Below, one piece after another: positions 24,158-36,652 of a stretch of DNA of 64,000 nucleotides. Each line of letters starts with the position of its first letter. The stretch's first letter is position 1. Under the pieces are notes generated by a model that saw nothing but the letters and a program-made list of their open reading frames with translations, ran no database searches and was not told where the DNA came from. A program made the translations under genes and the position numbers. Origin of the DNA: Ridgeia piscesae (Eukaryota; Annelida; Polychaeta; Sabellida; Siboglinidae); contig JAODUO010000482.1 in NCBI GenBank assembly GCA_025642075.2, forward strand, positions 10,001 through 74,000, read 5' to 3'.

Positions 24158-24480
24158 GTGTGTGTGTGTGTGTATAACTGGATTTGCCACCGGACAAGTG
24201 AAATTGCTACTTACCACTTGTCCGCGGGACATTGCAAAGAGGATTTGTAATATGTAAGGATTAGTTAATTGTCCACTTTCTTAAACGTTTCACACAATTA
24301 CAGTAAATGTCTTCAGTAAATGTACTTCTCTCGGTAAATAAACACAAAACTTAACAATACGCGAGATCATATTGGCAGTTCAACACAAGTATGTGTTCTC
24401 TGTTTGTCTTCACAATACCATCTCCACTCTCCATCTGCATCATCTACATAATCATCTGTATATATATATATATATATATT

Positions 24481-24550
<70 letters not shown>

Positions 24551-25028
24551 ATGAGAAATAATGTGCAAGGACATTGCCTACCTTTACATCATTCTTGCAC
24601 CATATATCGTGAACTATTCTATCGACCTCACCATATTCCACAGGTATTTCATATTTGACTAAATTAATTTTCAAAGAATCGTCGTCACGGACGAGTTTCT
24701 CTAATTCCAGAACGGCTTCCCAACTCGCATTTACTTGGTAGAAACCGAAAGGACCAAAACCTGAAAATACACAAATGTTTGTTACCTTCTACAGGCAAGT
24801 GCTAATGACACACAATTTCTATTAGACATATTTCAACAAATCACACATAGTTATGATTTCGGCAGGAATGTATTCCTTATAATGTGTTTCAAAGTATATT
24901 ATGAAATATTTTATGTAGTTTTTGAAAATGGTAATGCATTAATTTACACACTCTGATGTTGTATAATAAATTAAACAATACAACTTACCCGTAACAACAC
25001 ATGTCGGAAGACTTTCATCGAAGTCCAT
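22173..25028 (-). CDS. PGPEP1: Pyroglutamyl-peptidase I-like gene, copy C (4 coding exons)
   Basis: Cytosolic family C15 cysteine peptidase by homology. Predicted coding exons: 24989-25028, 24582-24760, 23292-23524 and 22173-22386. Junctions are GT-AG with consistent phases, giving 221 residues. Exon 1 encodes MDFDESLPTCVVTG. Exon 2 has GFGPFGFYQVNASW and EIPVEY. Exon 3 has LVIHLGVTG and MEQQATN with the catalytic Glu. Exon 4 has YLCGYIYYSSL (Cys) and FIHVPML (His). Compared with copy A the codon split across exons 3 and 4 encodes Asn instead of Arg next to the catalytic Cys. The C-terminus runs on for 18 more residues (LVGLHVWLLVIFAKKTVS) because the A-type stop region is missing. An acceptor-like AACTGTTTCAG upstream of the ATG suggests a 5' noncoding exon. 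All catalytic residues are present, so activity is plausible. Confidence 0.85.
23505..24012 (-). repeat. 39-bp minisatellite of the intron 2 / exon 3 junction, gene C (13 units)
   Basis: Thirteen units with splice-acceptor positions at exactly 39-bp spacing from 23,524 to 23,992. Every one keeps TTTCAG followed by CTGGTT or CTGGTC. The reading frame of exon 3 stays open through the whole array. The gene's real exon-3 start is the unit at 23,524. Confidence 0.95.
24053..24172. repeat. (CT)n-(TA)n-(GT)n compound microsatellite in intron 2 of gene C
   Basis: CT-rich to about 24,092, then TA dinucleotides, then a short GT run. It is followed by a small inverted repeat around CCGGACAAGTG / CACTTGTCCG. 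Confidence 0.9.
24461..24547. repeat. (TA)n microsatellite in intron 2 of gene C
   Basis: Nearly pure TA run ending about 35 bp from the exon-2 donor. Confidence 0.9.
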
Positions 25029-25754
25029 TGCTTTTTCTCTCTATACAGACCGTGAGTTAAACACCTGAAACAGTTAAAGGTTCTCAATCCATTTATTTGC
25101 CCACTGCCAATTTGGGTCTTTTATGTCCAAAATAGAACTTCTTCAATTTGAATAAAATAGTCCCTCTATTTTGAAAATTATGCGCCCTGTGGGTGAAAAG
25201 CCTAACACAACCCTAAATCATTTATATTCAAAGTAACAAAAGTCGGGTCTTCTAATGCGCTACTAACGATATTTCATGGATAATAGCCATGATCATGATT
25301 TAATGTTTTTACATGTTGTTCAGTTTGTGTACATCTTAATTTGAATGAAGGTCATGGTCAACGATAAAGTTCAAGGTCAGTGCGTTTTCAACCCCACGCA
25401 TGGACGCGGGCGCGAAAATCAAGCTGTTTTTCAGATCGGCCAATCAGCAGAGTTATGCTCGATTTCTCACATAGTGCAGACACATTCTGGAACATAATGT
25501 TTTTATTGAGAAAGCGCACGAAGTTTGAGAGAAACTACTGAGGCCTGGCGGCTGTCATTGTTGTAGATAGCAGACCCCAGTCAGCCGCTGTCACACCGAC
25601 AAAGCAACAGAAGAGACAGCCGTGAAGGGACTGAAGGCAACGTCAAGTTCTAGTACATCATATATTGGAACCAGCGATACCACCATTAATTCATTATGAG
25701 GTTAGCCAACGTCACATCTTGACTGCACATCCCAAGGGAGAGTTTGTCGAGGCT

Positions 25755-26260
25755 AAGTGGAACCTTGGTGATTGCACAAGCAGCGAGCGGCGGACAGCAA
25801 ATACCTACGACCACACGAACTGCCTCGGTCCGCGAATCAGGTGAATCAGGTGTCGATATTTTTCAATCCTTCTGTGGTGGAAGAGATTGCATGTTTGAGA
25901 GTCGACTATGTGGAACATCTACCAGAGGTCTGGTCGAGACTTTAAAGAAACTGATGTGAGGACTATCGTCTACACCACGTACACCCAACGAGTGTCTACG
26001 ATGCTGACGAGAAGGAAGGACGTTACGCGCAATGAGGCGTTCGCGCTTGCGTTGCAACTCAGCATCTAAGCATAGGCAGCATGTCGCCGCGGCCATTTTT
26101 TCGTGGTTTGGTAGGTTGTTTTGAAATGCTACTGAATTCATAATCGTGGAGTAATAACATCAAACTATTGTGTATGAAGGGACAACGTAATGACGTTTTC
26201 AATTATTAAAACTGTATTCTAAAAAAATGAATAGTATTATGTATAGATCAAGCAGAAATG
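25755..26260. other. Copy-1-specific sequence between gene C and its upstream flank
   Basis: Homology with copy 2 stops at GTTTGTCGAGGCTAAGTG and resumes at TGGTTAATTT. In between, copies 1 and 2 carry unrelated sequence. The copy here contains a minus-strand open frame (25863-26141), basic and Arg-rich, that I do not recognise. Confidence 0.35.
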
Positions 26261-26399
26261 TGGTTAATTTCAGTGAAAAATCCTTGCCCAAGCCTAAATC
26301 CTGGAGTGATAAAGTTGCACTGGCTTCCGGCTTGCTGGAATGTCTGGTAGGCCTATAAGTTATATTGGTCTTTGTATGTTCTGCCTTGCAAGGACTCGC

Positions 26400-26690
26400 A
26401 TCGGGATACAATCATGATCTTGTAATACCGTACTCGGCGAACGGTAACCTCCGGTCTGATGATCTGCGTCTGCCCGTAGTTCCGCGTTAAAATCTATAAA
26501 GCCTACCACAGGCGGGCTTTCTCTTTGTATGTACCAGCATAGGAACACGTTGTTTGCATGAAAACATTCGCCAACCACACATTCTATAACTAAATTCACG
26601 ACTGACCTCAAGACGCATTTATTTAATCTGGCTTATTCCACCGAGAAACTGTTCTGTGTGGCACTTACGATCATGCATTTGATTATTAAT
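26400..26690 (+). mobile_element. Decayed 3' end of a CR1-like retrotransposon (copy 1)
   Basis: Plus-strand reading with several frameshifts resembles a reverse-transcriptase ORF terminus (VTSGLMICVC..., then TTDLKTHLFNLAYSTEK), followed by an AT-rich tail. The counterpart in copy 2 is at 44,430-44,690. Confidence 0.5.
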
Positions 26691-27039
26691 TCAAAAAAAA
26701 TCAATTATTGTAATTACAATTTTTTATTTAAGTTATTATTTCTTTAATTTATTTCTGTATCATTCTGTTTTATTATATAATACCTATAATGTTTTACTTT
26801 TTAATTTAATTAATAAAATTTACCATGATATACTTTATATTTTAAGCCTTTTTTTTATTATATGTACGTTTTATTGTGACGTGTGTACGCGCCTATGAAC
26901 GGGCTGGTCCCGGAGATACGCACGGTGCTCTAGAAGTAATATAGTAATAATAATTTAATTAATAATAATTGACATTGACTCACCAAGTTCAATCAGTTAT
27001 TTCACTGTACTTACTATTTATGCGCACAGCAACACGAAA

Positions 27040-27615
27040 TACCCCCGCGTTAATGCAAATGATATTCCATTAAAACTGTTTGCGCGTGATGTAGTGTTAA
27101 TATACCAAAACATTACAACATTCTGTAAGCATCGCAGTTTTTGTTTTCCTAGCCTAGGCCTAGCACAGGTGTTCTGCGGCCGGCCGGCTTTGTTGATAAT
27201 CTGCGTTTCAGTACGGGGTGAATTATGTTTATTAATCTCATTGGTAGGTTAAATTAAACAATACATTTATAGAACAGACGCTATGCTGACCGTCTCATAT
27301 GCATATATTTTAATGTTTGCTTTATCCTTTAGTCACGTTTTATACGGTTAAGCGAGACAATCTTTGTGACTATTTCAGTGTTTGCACGTTTTATGCGGGA
27401 CTATTTCAGCAAGAAAAATATCCAAAATGGCGAAGCTATGCTATTTATTTTTTACATCATTCACAGTCGTTCTTCATTGCACACAATTCGTGTTATGTAG
27501 CGGTTAGTTTGATACATGTTTCATATATACCTTATGTAAATTGTGTGTATGTGTTAGACTAGACGGTGTGGCCTTATGATCATTAATTATTGTAAATGTA
27601 TGTATTATCGCCCGC
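27040..27615 (-). other. Conserved block upstream of gene C
   Basis: Counterpart of 17,060-17,680. It remains alignable although the A-type and C-type coding sequences have clearly diverged. Confidence 0.5.
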
Positions 27616-28479
27616 ACGATAATAATACTAGAACTAGAAGTGTGCGTCCATCGCAAGCCAGTCGCTCACCTTCTAACATCAAAACTGATCCGTTGTAATG
27701 CAGACCGCGTGTATCATGATTACAAATAAAGTGTCCAATCGATGTCGTAACAGCAGCTAATTTTAGTTACAAATGAACTCATATTTGTATACCAAAAAAA
27801 ATACTTTTAACAACTGCACACACAATTACGGACGAGGTGGTAGATAATCCGGATGTTAACCCGTGACCTCGCACGACTTTTTGGCGACCCCAGCAGACTT
27901 CGCAAATATTCGCCGCCTACGTAATGTCTCTCGTACATTACTATATATATGCTATAATATATTAACAATAAATTAAAATCAATTACATTTGCTATGGACA
28001 ATATAGATTTGACATGGCTGGAGTGTCATTAATATATTTATACAGGGCATCGTTTTGCCATTACGTTTTCATAATCATTATTACAACAGGTATACAAATG
28101 GCGTATATGTATACAATATCGCTTAACGTGTTGATGGTGCACTTAACATTCACACGACAGATGACATGACAGTACAAACTTTGCCTACAAAGACCCTGAC
28201 TGGAGTCATGTGAAAATTAGTGGGAGAAATAAAATGGGAATTACGACGATGAAATAAGCACATAATTATGTACACTTAAAAATCCCTGCACCGAATCTAC
28301 AAGGACCAACTGCAGGACCAGAGCAACTACAGGAACAAAGTTTCCCGGCAATAAACTACGCCCAGCTCGAGTGGTCATTTCGCACGGACGATATAAACAT
28401 TTCCGTGTCTCCTATATACATATCATAACCATTTACGTTGGATGTTTGGATAACATGCAATAACGTTGCCCTTGTTAAA

Positions 28480-28770
28480 CCCTCGTAACATGAACTGAGT
28501 GACTTCACGGACTTGCATGGAGAATATGTGACATACATTGAATGAGAGATTTCACTGACTTGCATTGAATCTATGTAACCTGCTGTGACATAAACTGAGT
28601 GTGTGACTTGCATCGAGTCTACGCGACATATATCGAGTACGAGTGACTTGAACCAAGTTTGTAATGATGTGCAGTGACACGCATTCATTCTAGTTTACGT
28701 GACACGCATTCATTCTAGTCTACGTGACACACACACTGTGTCTACGTGACATACATTGAGTCTTAGTGAA
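28480..28770. repeat. Degenerate short tandem repeat (copy 2 of the 6.6-kb array)
   Basis: Collinear counterpart of 6,640-6,930 with a few substitutions. Confidence 0.7.
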
Positions 28771-30390
28771 ACGTGTCAAGTCGAAGTGTTTATTTGACAC
28801 AAGGCCGTGTTAAACTATTATACTCGGTGTAACAGTACAGAACTAATTTCCTTAATATTCCAACTGCATGTTGAGATCTGTGGACTAAGGACAACATACT
28901 TACAGCAGTGGAAATGACATGGTAGTTTCTTTTACAAATGCCCTTATTCACACTAATGAGCGGTTTACATTTAGTTATGTACTGGGTTAAAGTCGACATA
29001 TATTTTTACTTACCAAGTGAATGTAGACATTTTAAATATGATTACTGATAGTAACATTCTTGTTGAACCTAAATTCCACTAAGAATTAGAGCTAGGAAGT
29101 CGCAAATGAATAAATTATTCTATAATCATTAACTGTGAAATCACGAACGAGAATGCGAACAGTCATCGTCTGAAATTGGATGTACATGAACTGACCATAT
29201 TTGAGTAATTATAGCACAGCTTAACATTTCCAAGAGAATCAAAGTTGGCACTGGAATGAACACGTCCGCTAGAGGGGGAAATGTATAGCGCTTTGAGCGT
29301 TTCATCGATACAAATAATACAATGTAACATATCTAGTATAGCAGTTTTTCTAGAAATTTTTTTGCATTTTAACCATATACCAGATGGACAGGGTAAGCCT
29401 GCAATCACTGTGTATTGGTGAAAACAAACCTTGTACCCGCTTGGCTTGGTTAAAGGCACATGTCGGCCATTACACTGGGTCTGCAGAAGAATAAGTGAGA
29501 GCAGCAAATATGCAGCTGATTGGCCGATACGTTTAGAAAGATGTCATTCCTGCGAAACGCGTGGCTGCCTTTCGACACGCATGATTGGGATATCTTGAGT
29601 GGTATCGGTTGTAGAATGTAATAAGTCTAGGTGTGGAAGAGAATCTTTGGTGTATAGCAACACCACTGGCACCCACAGCAATTGCAGTGGGTAGCTGTCT
29701 TGTATCTTCCTGACTGTAGACAGTCTTTGCCTGTCGTAACTCAGACGTAAACACGTCATCCAACACATAATCAACAACGACTCTGATGTCGTCGTCATCG
29801 AACCCACCATCACGTCAGCACTGTAGAACACGACTCGACTTGACATATTTCCATTACATTGGAATGACATAAAATTATGTAATACATGATTTGTTCTAGG
29901 TGTGGGCGCTGTAGTTGCAGTCTCTTGGCGCCAGTGACGTGAACCACGATGACGTCAACAACGATAGTAGAATAAGTAGTCAATCCCAGTTATCCATATC
30001 TCCATCAGTTGTTCCTGAACAGATCAATACACAATGATGTTTTAGCGGTAGATATCATCAGTAAATACACCGAAGCATGTGTATTGAACGTGCACATCTA
30101 ATGTTGTAAGTAACAGTTTAATCAGATGAACATTTTATGATCAACTTACGACAATAATAAATACATTAAAATACAGAACTATAATTAGAAATGTATAAAT
30201 TAACATACAGATTGTTGTCTTGAATATCAATTAACAATATTTTAATGTTGAGTATGGACATATTGTATAACAAATTTAAATGTGCGTGGTGACAGTACCC
30301 TAAGAAACGTTTATGCAAAATCAGAAATGTGGATCGTCACCGGTTTCTGAGATATAAAAGCTACTGTTGCATGCTGAGTGATACCATAAG

Positions 30391-31120
30391 CAGGGTCGGG
30401 GTCAAATACGTATTTGTATTTGAATACAGAATTTGTTATATTTGTATTTAAATTGAAAACCACAAAAAGGCATATTATTTGTATTTGATATTTGGTCTGT
30501 ATTTGAGAAGTATTTGCAAATACATATAAAAATTACCAACAAAAGGTAAAGCATTGCCTGACATAAACTGGCTCAGGAGTCAAGACAGAATGTTTTTCAC
30601 ACCTGGACACGAGTGGGCAGGCAGCACTAAGAAATTTGGCCTACTGTGAAATGGTCAAACAGTAGCACCAATGAATGAAAGGGAAACCAATGAAGCTTAT
30701 CTATAGCCATAAAGGCAGGTATTCACAGAATTCAAAGAATCCTGCTGTCACCTGCTGTGTAAACATCCTGGGCTAAGACAAAGGAACCCAGGTTTTCTCC
30801 AGTGCAGGGGAAGAGCTACCCACAGTAATACAGATAAGGACAATCTAGTAAACCTGCCTGCCAATTAGTCTACAGCAGTCAATCAAGTCAAAGACAAAAT
30901 TCTACCCACTATGATACACTTGAACTATAATGGAAACACGGGCCAGTATTTAAGTCACATTTAAATCAAATTTCAAAAATGGTAATGTTTTTCAATTGTA
31001 TTTGAATACAAAAGACAGTGTCTTTCTATTTGAATTGGAAATTTGTATTTGAATTGAAATCTGGAAAAACAATGTATTTGATTTGGCCGAGTTGTATTTG
31101 TATTTGATTCCAAAATATGT
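30391..31120. mobile_element. ATTTG-rich insertion (copy 2)
   Basis: Collinear counterpart of the element at 8,509 with small indels; it sits the same distance beyond exon 4 of pseudogene B. The insertion therefore predates the block duplication but postdates the split of A-type from C-type genes. Confidence 0.55.
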
Positions 31121-31201
31121 ATTGGACCTTCGCCCAAAAAGTACTAAAAACTGGATTAGCCAAACATGGAGGCCAACTAACCTGAGTGTGAACAGAGGTG
31201 G

Positions 31202-32630
31202 TTAATCAGGAACCATCCTGAGCATCGCCAGAATGGCAATTCGAATAGCAACGGCCAGCTGCCTCGCTGTGTAAGGCTGGTTCAGTGGCGGAACATGGAT
31301 GAACGCCGTACAGAAGGGGTTTATGTGGAGAGAGGTGTAGTAGATATAGTCACATAGGTACCTATAAATCGGTATATTCAATATCTCAAACATATTACAG
31401 AATGAATGATCAAGACCAGTGAAGATAATTCTTAAAACTAAATCAAGTCATGCATGCATTTACGAAAGTAACTATTTATCTATATATTTATCACTATTAT
31501 AGCATACTGTCTTTAACGTGTAAATTCATTACGTACATTTCATATATTAATGTTTTACCAATGTTTTATTTTATGCGCTGCATGTGTGGAAGTATATTCT
31601 GGATATACGCTGCTTCATTAATAAATTGAATAATTACTAAAATTAGTAACTAATTAAATTAATTACTAATTTTAATATGAAAGAAAAGAAATATTGTTTG
31701 AATAAGAGGACAACGTATTTAACCAAAATTTTCAAACAAATTGGCTTTGTGTAATTATACTTTTTAACCACTTTGTTTGTATTATTCACCAATTCACATT
31801 GTTAATATAGAAGGCACTGTATCAGTATTGTTAACCATAGCTCAAATTTCTTCCAGCCTAAAACATAACCAGCTCGTCCAAGACACTGGACAGGTTTTAC
31901 ACGGAGCTATGAGCTATCCTAGATGTTTGAGGACACTGTACACCTGACACTGGCCAACTTACCTGCCAGGGTCCAGTGAAACAACCGCATCGACGTCACA
32001 GTTTGACTTGTTGACAGCCGAACAAACCGTCTCCATGCCTAGCCAAGATGCAATGCACTCGTCAGAACCAAATTAGCAGCACTGTGGGCCTGCTGCTCAA
32101 TTGTTAGTTCTTTGGCTATGCCAGACACACCAATGTGTACAACCAGCTGAAACACAAGGACAGACACACCAATGTGTACAACCAGCTGAAACATAAAGAC
32201 AGACACACCAATGTGTATGACCAGCTGAAACATAAGGACAGACACACCAATGTGTATGACCGGCTGAAACATAAGGACAGACACATTGATGTGTGTGACT
32301 GGTTGGAACATAAGGACAGACACACCAATGTGTTTCACCAAGTGAAACATATGGACAGACACACCAACATGCACAACCAGTTTAAACACAAGGATTGACA
32401 TGTCAACGAATATGACTAGCAACCAAGAACACATTTATCTCTGGGAGGAGGTAAAACGTTAAACAGATAACAGACTGCATGTAAAAGTGTTTTATTTCTC
32501 TTTAACTCCTATGCCCACAAGTGCAAATTTCAAATGTTTTTCTTGTAAAAGATATTACAGAAGTAATGTAATAACGACACAACTCACCTGTGATAAGAAC
32601 TACATGTGTCGGTTCTGTACTGTCTCCCAT
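31202..32630 (-). pseudogene. PGPEP1: Pyroglutamyl-peptidase I-like pseudogene, copy B
   Basis: Duplicate of gene A. Exon 1 remains at 32588-32630 (MGDSTEPTHVVLITG), exon 3 at 31963-32146 and exon 4 at 31202-31361 (RYLCDYIYYTSL, FIHVPPL). Two lesions are visible by comparison with A. First, 1,468 bp equivalent to 12,957-14,424 are missing, which removes all of exon 2, the donor part of intron 2 and most of intron 1. Second, exon 3 lacks 49 bp (equivalent to about 10,220-10,268), shifting the frame to a stop soon after TIEQQAH. Joining exon 1 to exon 3 is also out of phase. The intact exon 4 shows the loss is recent. It could still be transcribed. Confidence 0.88.
32117..32396 (-). repeat. 39-bp minisatellite of the intron 2 / exon 3 junction, pseudogene B (about 7 units)
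   Basis: Same unit as in gene A. The acceptor-bearing units start at 32,146 and 32,185 with 39-bp spacing. The distal units resemble the AG-less subfamily of A (CCAAGTGAAAC on the plus strand). The array is strongly contracted relative to the ~60 units of A. Confidence 0.9.
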
Positions 32631-32859
32631 ATCTTCCTAGTTGCTTTTTAGTTACAATAGCGTCCAATCCTGAAACAGGTAAAGGTCATCAAGCCATTTG
32701 TTTGCCCATCGCCAATCTGGTTATTTTATGTTCAAATGTGGGATGTGTTAATAGTTTAACCAGTATGTTGTTAATTAAAAAATGCATACTTTTGTTTTAA
32801 TCATCAAATTTGTTTACAATGGGTATAGCAATCCTCACAAGCCAAGAGTCGTTGAACTA

Positions 32860-33262
32860 CATTATTACCTCTGGCCGATTTTCTCCCTAACGCTGGGGAG
32901 TGATTGGAGTTTAATTATACAATTATAGCAGTTGACTTTGCCAGTCACTACTGCGTCAGCCATGGGAACACCAAAAATACTCGTACGCTTTACTCCCTGG
33001 CAGACATATTCAGTTGAATGCCATCTTGACTTCTCTGGGAAGCATTCAGCCACGCAGCAATTAATTCGCGAAGAATACTCGTATGCATATATTCACCACT
33101 CTCTATAGCCAGGTATTCATTCGTACAGCTGAGTGAACTGGAGCAATGCCGAGTAAAAAAATTGCCCAACAATTTACATGACAGCATAGGATTCAAACCC
33201 GGGTCCTCGTAGTTGAGAGTCCAATGCTCTACCCCTGTGCCACTGTGCTACAATACACTAAT
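32860..33262 (-). mobile_element. tRNA-derived SINE (duplicate copy, upstream of pseudogene B)
   Basis: Collinear counterpart of 14,700-15,110, with a short extra GTGCTACA-type insertion next to the tRNA-like head. It was inherited through the block duplication and is not an independent insertion. Confidence 0.7.
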
Positions 33263-33669
33263 GACCCATTCACGCCCTAAACTTTGCATGTAGTGTGATC
33301 AGAATGTTGCTGAAATACCCAAAATTACCATTTGGCCAGAGCTTGACCACACTCCTTGTGTAATTTCATTGGCTGACATTAAGAGGATTTTTGAAAGACA
33401 TGTGCCAAGGGCTGAGACGAGCTGGCACTGATGGAATGGCCCCTGGCATGCAAGGAAGGGCATAACTGGTGAAACACAATTGTGCTGTCGATGTCATGTG
33501 CTTGTTCATGCTTTATGCGAGATTGCATGCTACAGAACAATAACAACACAACTCTGCTTCCGCACATCAGGATGAAGATTCTAAAGTGCTTCTACAAAGG
33601 TACGTATTAAGTGAATTATTGCAGATAACAAAAAAATTAGTAGTCGTGGATTAATCCAACGGGAACTGC

Positions 33670-35540
33670 TACTAGAGAAAATCAGTGAAACAAATGTTCA
33701 CATGTCCTTCTACTTGGAGACTTCAATTATCCTAAGATTGATTGAAAATTAATGTGTACAATGGTACCGAGTATAGAAGACAAAGAATTTAAGTTTATCG
33801 AAAAGCTTCGAGATTGTTATTTCATCCAACACATTACTGAGCCCACTAGAGGTAGAGGGACAACAGAGCCATCTCTTCTTGACCTGGTAATCACCAGTGA
33901 AGATTCCGAAATTGTGTTAATTGAAACAGCCTCAGCACTAGGAAAAAGTGACCACTCCGTAATCATAGTGATTCTTAATTGCACACATACACATGAGCCG
34001 ATCAGAAACACTGTTTATAAATATGATAATGGGGACTACCACAAAATGGAGGACATGTTAAGCATTGATTTGGATGCTGAATTTTCCAAACACGAGGTAG
34101 ATGTGCAAGCCCAATGGGACATCTTTACTATGAAAATTAGAGAAGCAGTAGAATGGTGTATACCTAAAAAGGTGATATCAGAGAGAATAAAAAAATACCC
34201 AGTACCTCTAAATTTAAAAACACGAGCTAAAATCAGAAGAAAAAATAGACTGTGGAAGAAATATCTTCTAACTAGAGATGTCCAAGCTTACCAGAAATAT
34301 TGCAGATTACGCAATGAGGTTAGGAGGCTAACAAGGCACAACAAATATATGAAAAAAGTATCATTAGCCTAATAAAAGAGAATCCTAAGAAATTCTGGCA
34401 ATACACCCAACGGGTATACCCAAATTAATAAAAAAATGAATTTAAAGATGACTTAACAAACTCAGACTTGGAAAAAGAAGAGTTGTTGGCTGATTATGTA
34501 TCTTCGGTATTTACAAGAGAACCACAAGAGTTCACTCCTGAGGAACGTATAAGATGTTACAATACAGTTGAAACGTGTACTATCAACCCATCAATAGTGG
34601 CATCAAAACTAAAACACATTTAAATTACCTGGACCTGATGGCGTTCACCCTAGGTTTATAATCGAATTAGCAGACTGCATCAGTATTCCACTATCAACTA
34701 TATTTAACACATCTCTATCAACAGACAAACTACCTAATAGCATGGAAATAATTCATAAGAAAGGAAGTAAAACCTTATCACAAAATTACCGACCAGTCAG
34801 TATAACATGTCTAATGATTTACCTGACGTTATATAAAAACTCCCATATTTTCTTATTTGCGGATGACATGAAACTGTTTAACCCTATTTATAATGAAGAG
34901 AACTGCAACAACTTACAATAAGATCTCACCTAAACGGAAAAATGGTCAGAAGCATGACTTTTGAAATGTCATCTTGATAAATGCTGCAACATGCGAATTG
35001 AACGTTGCTCCATAACAAATGATGGATACACAATGGGTAGCGATCAGAAAACAATTAATAAAGCAGAAACAGTAAACGATATTGGAGTAACTTTTGACTC
35101 ATCACTTAACTTTGAGGCACATGTCAGAAAATATTAATAAAGCCAATTCTATGATGGGGATAATTTGACGCACTTTTGAATACCTAGATGACAAGTGTTT
35201 TTCTACTGTTTATATGTCTCTTGTCCGACCACATATCGAGTATATAAACCAGGTGTGGAGTCCACATTTAATTAAACACATAACAGCACTTGAAAATGTT
35301 CAGCGTCGAGCAAGTAAATTAATTCCTGGATATAAAGAACTTGATTATAAAGAACACCTAAATAGATTAAACCTACCAACTCTTTCATACCGTCGTCTTA
35401 GAGGAGACATGATAGAAATTTACAAAATATTAACTGGGAATTATGATGCTACTGTTACATCAATTTTTTACATTAAGGGAAAATTATTCAATAACGAGAG
35501 GGCACAACCTAAAAATATTTAAAGAAAGATGCTGATTAAA
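33670..35540 (+). mobile_element. CR1-like non-LTR retrotransposon, 5'-truncated and internally deleted (copy 2)
   Basis: The segments lie in the expected order. 33,752-34,372 is the C-terminal part of an apurinic-type endonuclease (LLDLVIT, then GKSDHSVI with the Ser-Asp-His motif) and the linker to the polymerase. 34,627-34,860 is the start of a reverse transcriptase (LPGPDGVHPRF, then NYRPVSITC). 34,855-34,880 holds the catalytic LFADDMKLF. 35,214-35,522 is the C-terminal end (NVQRRASKLIPGYKELDYKE). Much of the palm domain between the PVSITC and FADD motifs is missing and several frameshifts and stops interrupt it, so it cannot encode an active protein. Confidence 0.8.
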
Positions 35541-35849
35541 CATCCGAAAAAAATCATTTATATACCGATCTACTGATGTATGGAATAGTCTGCCACAGTC
35601 TGTGGTAGATGCTCCATCAGTCCAATCATTTGAAGTAAGAATTTATAAACTATGGAAAAATCATCCTATAAGAAAGATTTTACTGCACCACCTCTGCTAT
35701 GGACTGTGTCACCTTTAGACGCATGCGCACAGTCTCCCAACAATACTCAAGACAGAGCTGGCACAAGATCGGTAGGAATGCCTAATTATACAAAAACAAG
35801 TCAGAAAAGGACCTGTAAGAACCTGTAAGAAAACTGTACCTATGCGAAC

Positions 35850-36440
35850 AGTCAAAAGACACACCTCGGTGTGAATGGAAATGCAATTATACTAAAAACT
35901 GCTGATGCATGATGCAGTTTTAATCTACCAAAATATTAGAACATTATGTAAACATCGCAGTTTTTTTTTTCCTAGGCCTAGCACCTGTTCTGCTTTGTTG
36001 ATCAACTGCGTTTCAGTACGGGCGAAATTATATTTATTAATCTCATTGGGTGGTTAGATTAAACAATAAATTTACAGAATAGAGGAAGTTATGCTACAAT
36101 GACCGTCTCACACACATATATTTTAAAGTTTACTTTGTCCTTTACGGCGGCTTTAGCTACGTTTTATACGGTTAAGTGAGAGTATATTTTTACGAGTTTA
36201 ACCACGTTTTGTGCGGGATTATTTCTGGAAGCAAAATGGCGAAATATAGTGGCTATATTCATAATGTGATATTCTATATATTTGTACATCATTCTCAGTC
36301 GTGCTTCATTGCACACACTTTATGTTAAGCAGCGGTTAGTGTAATACGGGTTCATGTTTCATAGATAATATATTATATAAATTGGGTGTGTCTGTAAGAC
36401 ATTGTGTATGTATGTATTATCGCCGGCACGAAACATAAAC
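35850..36440 (-). other. Conserved block upstream of pseudogene B
   Basis: Counterpart of 17,060-17,680, still present although gene B is broken. Confidence 0.5.
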
Positions 36441-36475
36441 AATGGTCAACTCCTTTAGGCTCTAGTCTACTACAG

Positions 36476-36652
36476 CTTGTCTTGTCTTGGTCTTGTCTTG
36501 GCTTGGCTTGGCTTGGCTTGGCTTGGCTTGGCTTGGCTTGGCTTGGCTTGGCTTGACTTGACTTGACTTGACTTGACTTGACTTGACTTGACTTGACTTG
36601 ACTTGACTTGACTTGACTTGACTTGACTTGACTTGACTTGACTTGACTTGTC
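36476..36652. repeat. Composite pentamer repeat (CTTGT, CTTGG, CTTGA)
   Basis: Starts with CTTGT units, continues as a block of CTTGG units and then a longer block of CTTGA units. It is the direct counterpart of the pure TTGTC array at 17,725. Confidence 0.95.

Larger units (their letters stand above)
6084..27612. repeat. Tandem segmental duplication, copy 1 (PGPEP1-like genes A and C)
   Basis: Aligning by eye, similarity begins at the shared sequence ATGTCTCTCGTA (6,084 here, 27,924 in copy 2). It continues collinearly through both genes and ends shortly after the shared GTATTATCGCCCGCACGA near 27,612 and 45,605. Similarity covers introns and intergenic DNA as well as exons, so this is a genomic block duplication and not retroposition. 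Copy-specific events are easy to see: the hAT element at 18,736 and the retrotransposon piece at 21,370 are only here, whereas the MITE at 37,631 is only in copy 2. Boundaries are good to a few tens of bases. Confidence 0.85.

Noticed and set aside
33752..34372. 206-codon frame as a host gene
   Set aside because: It contains the SDH motif and spacing of a non-LTR retrotransposon endonuclease and is followed by reverse-transcriptase fragments.
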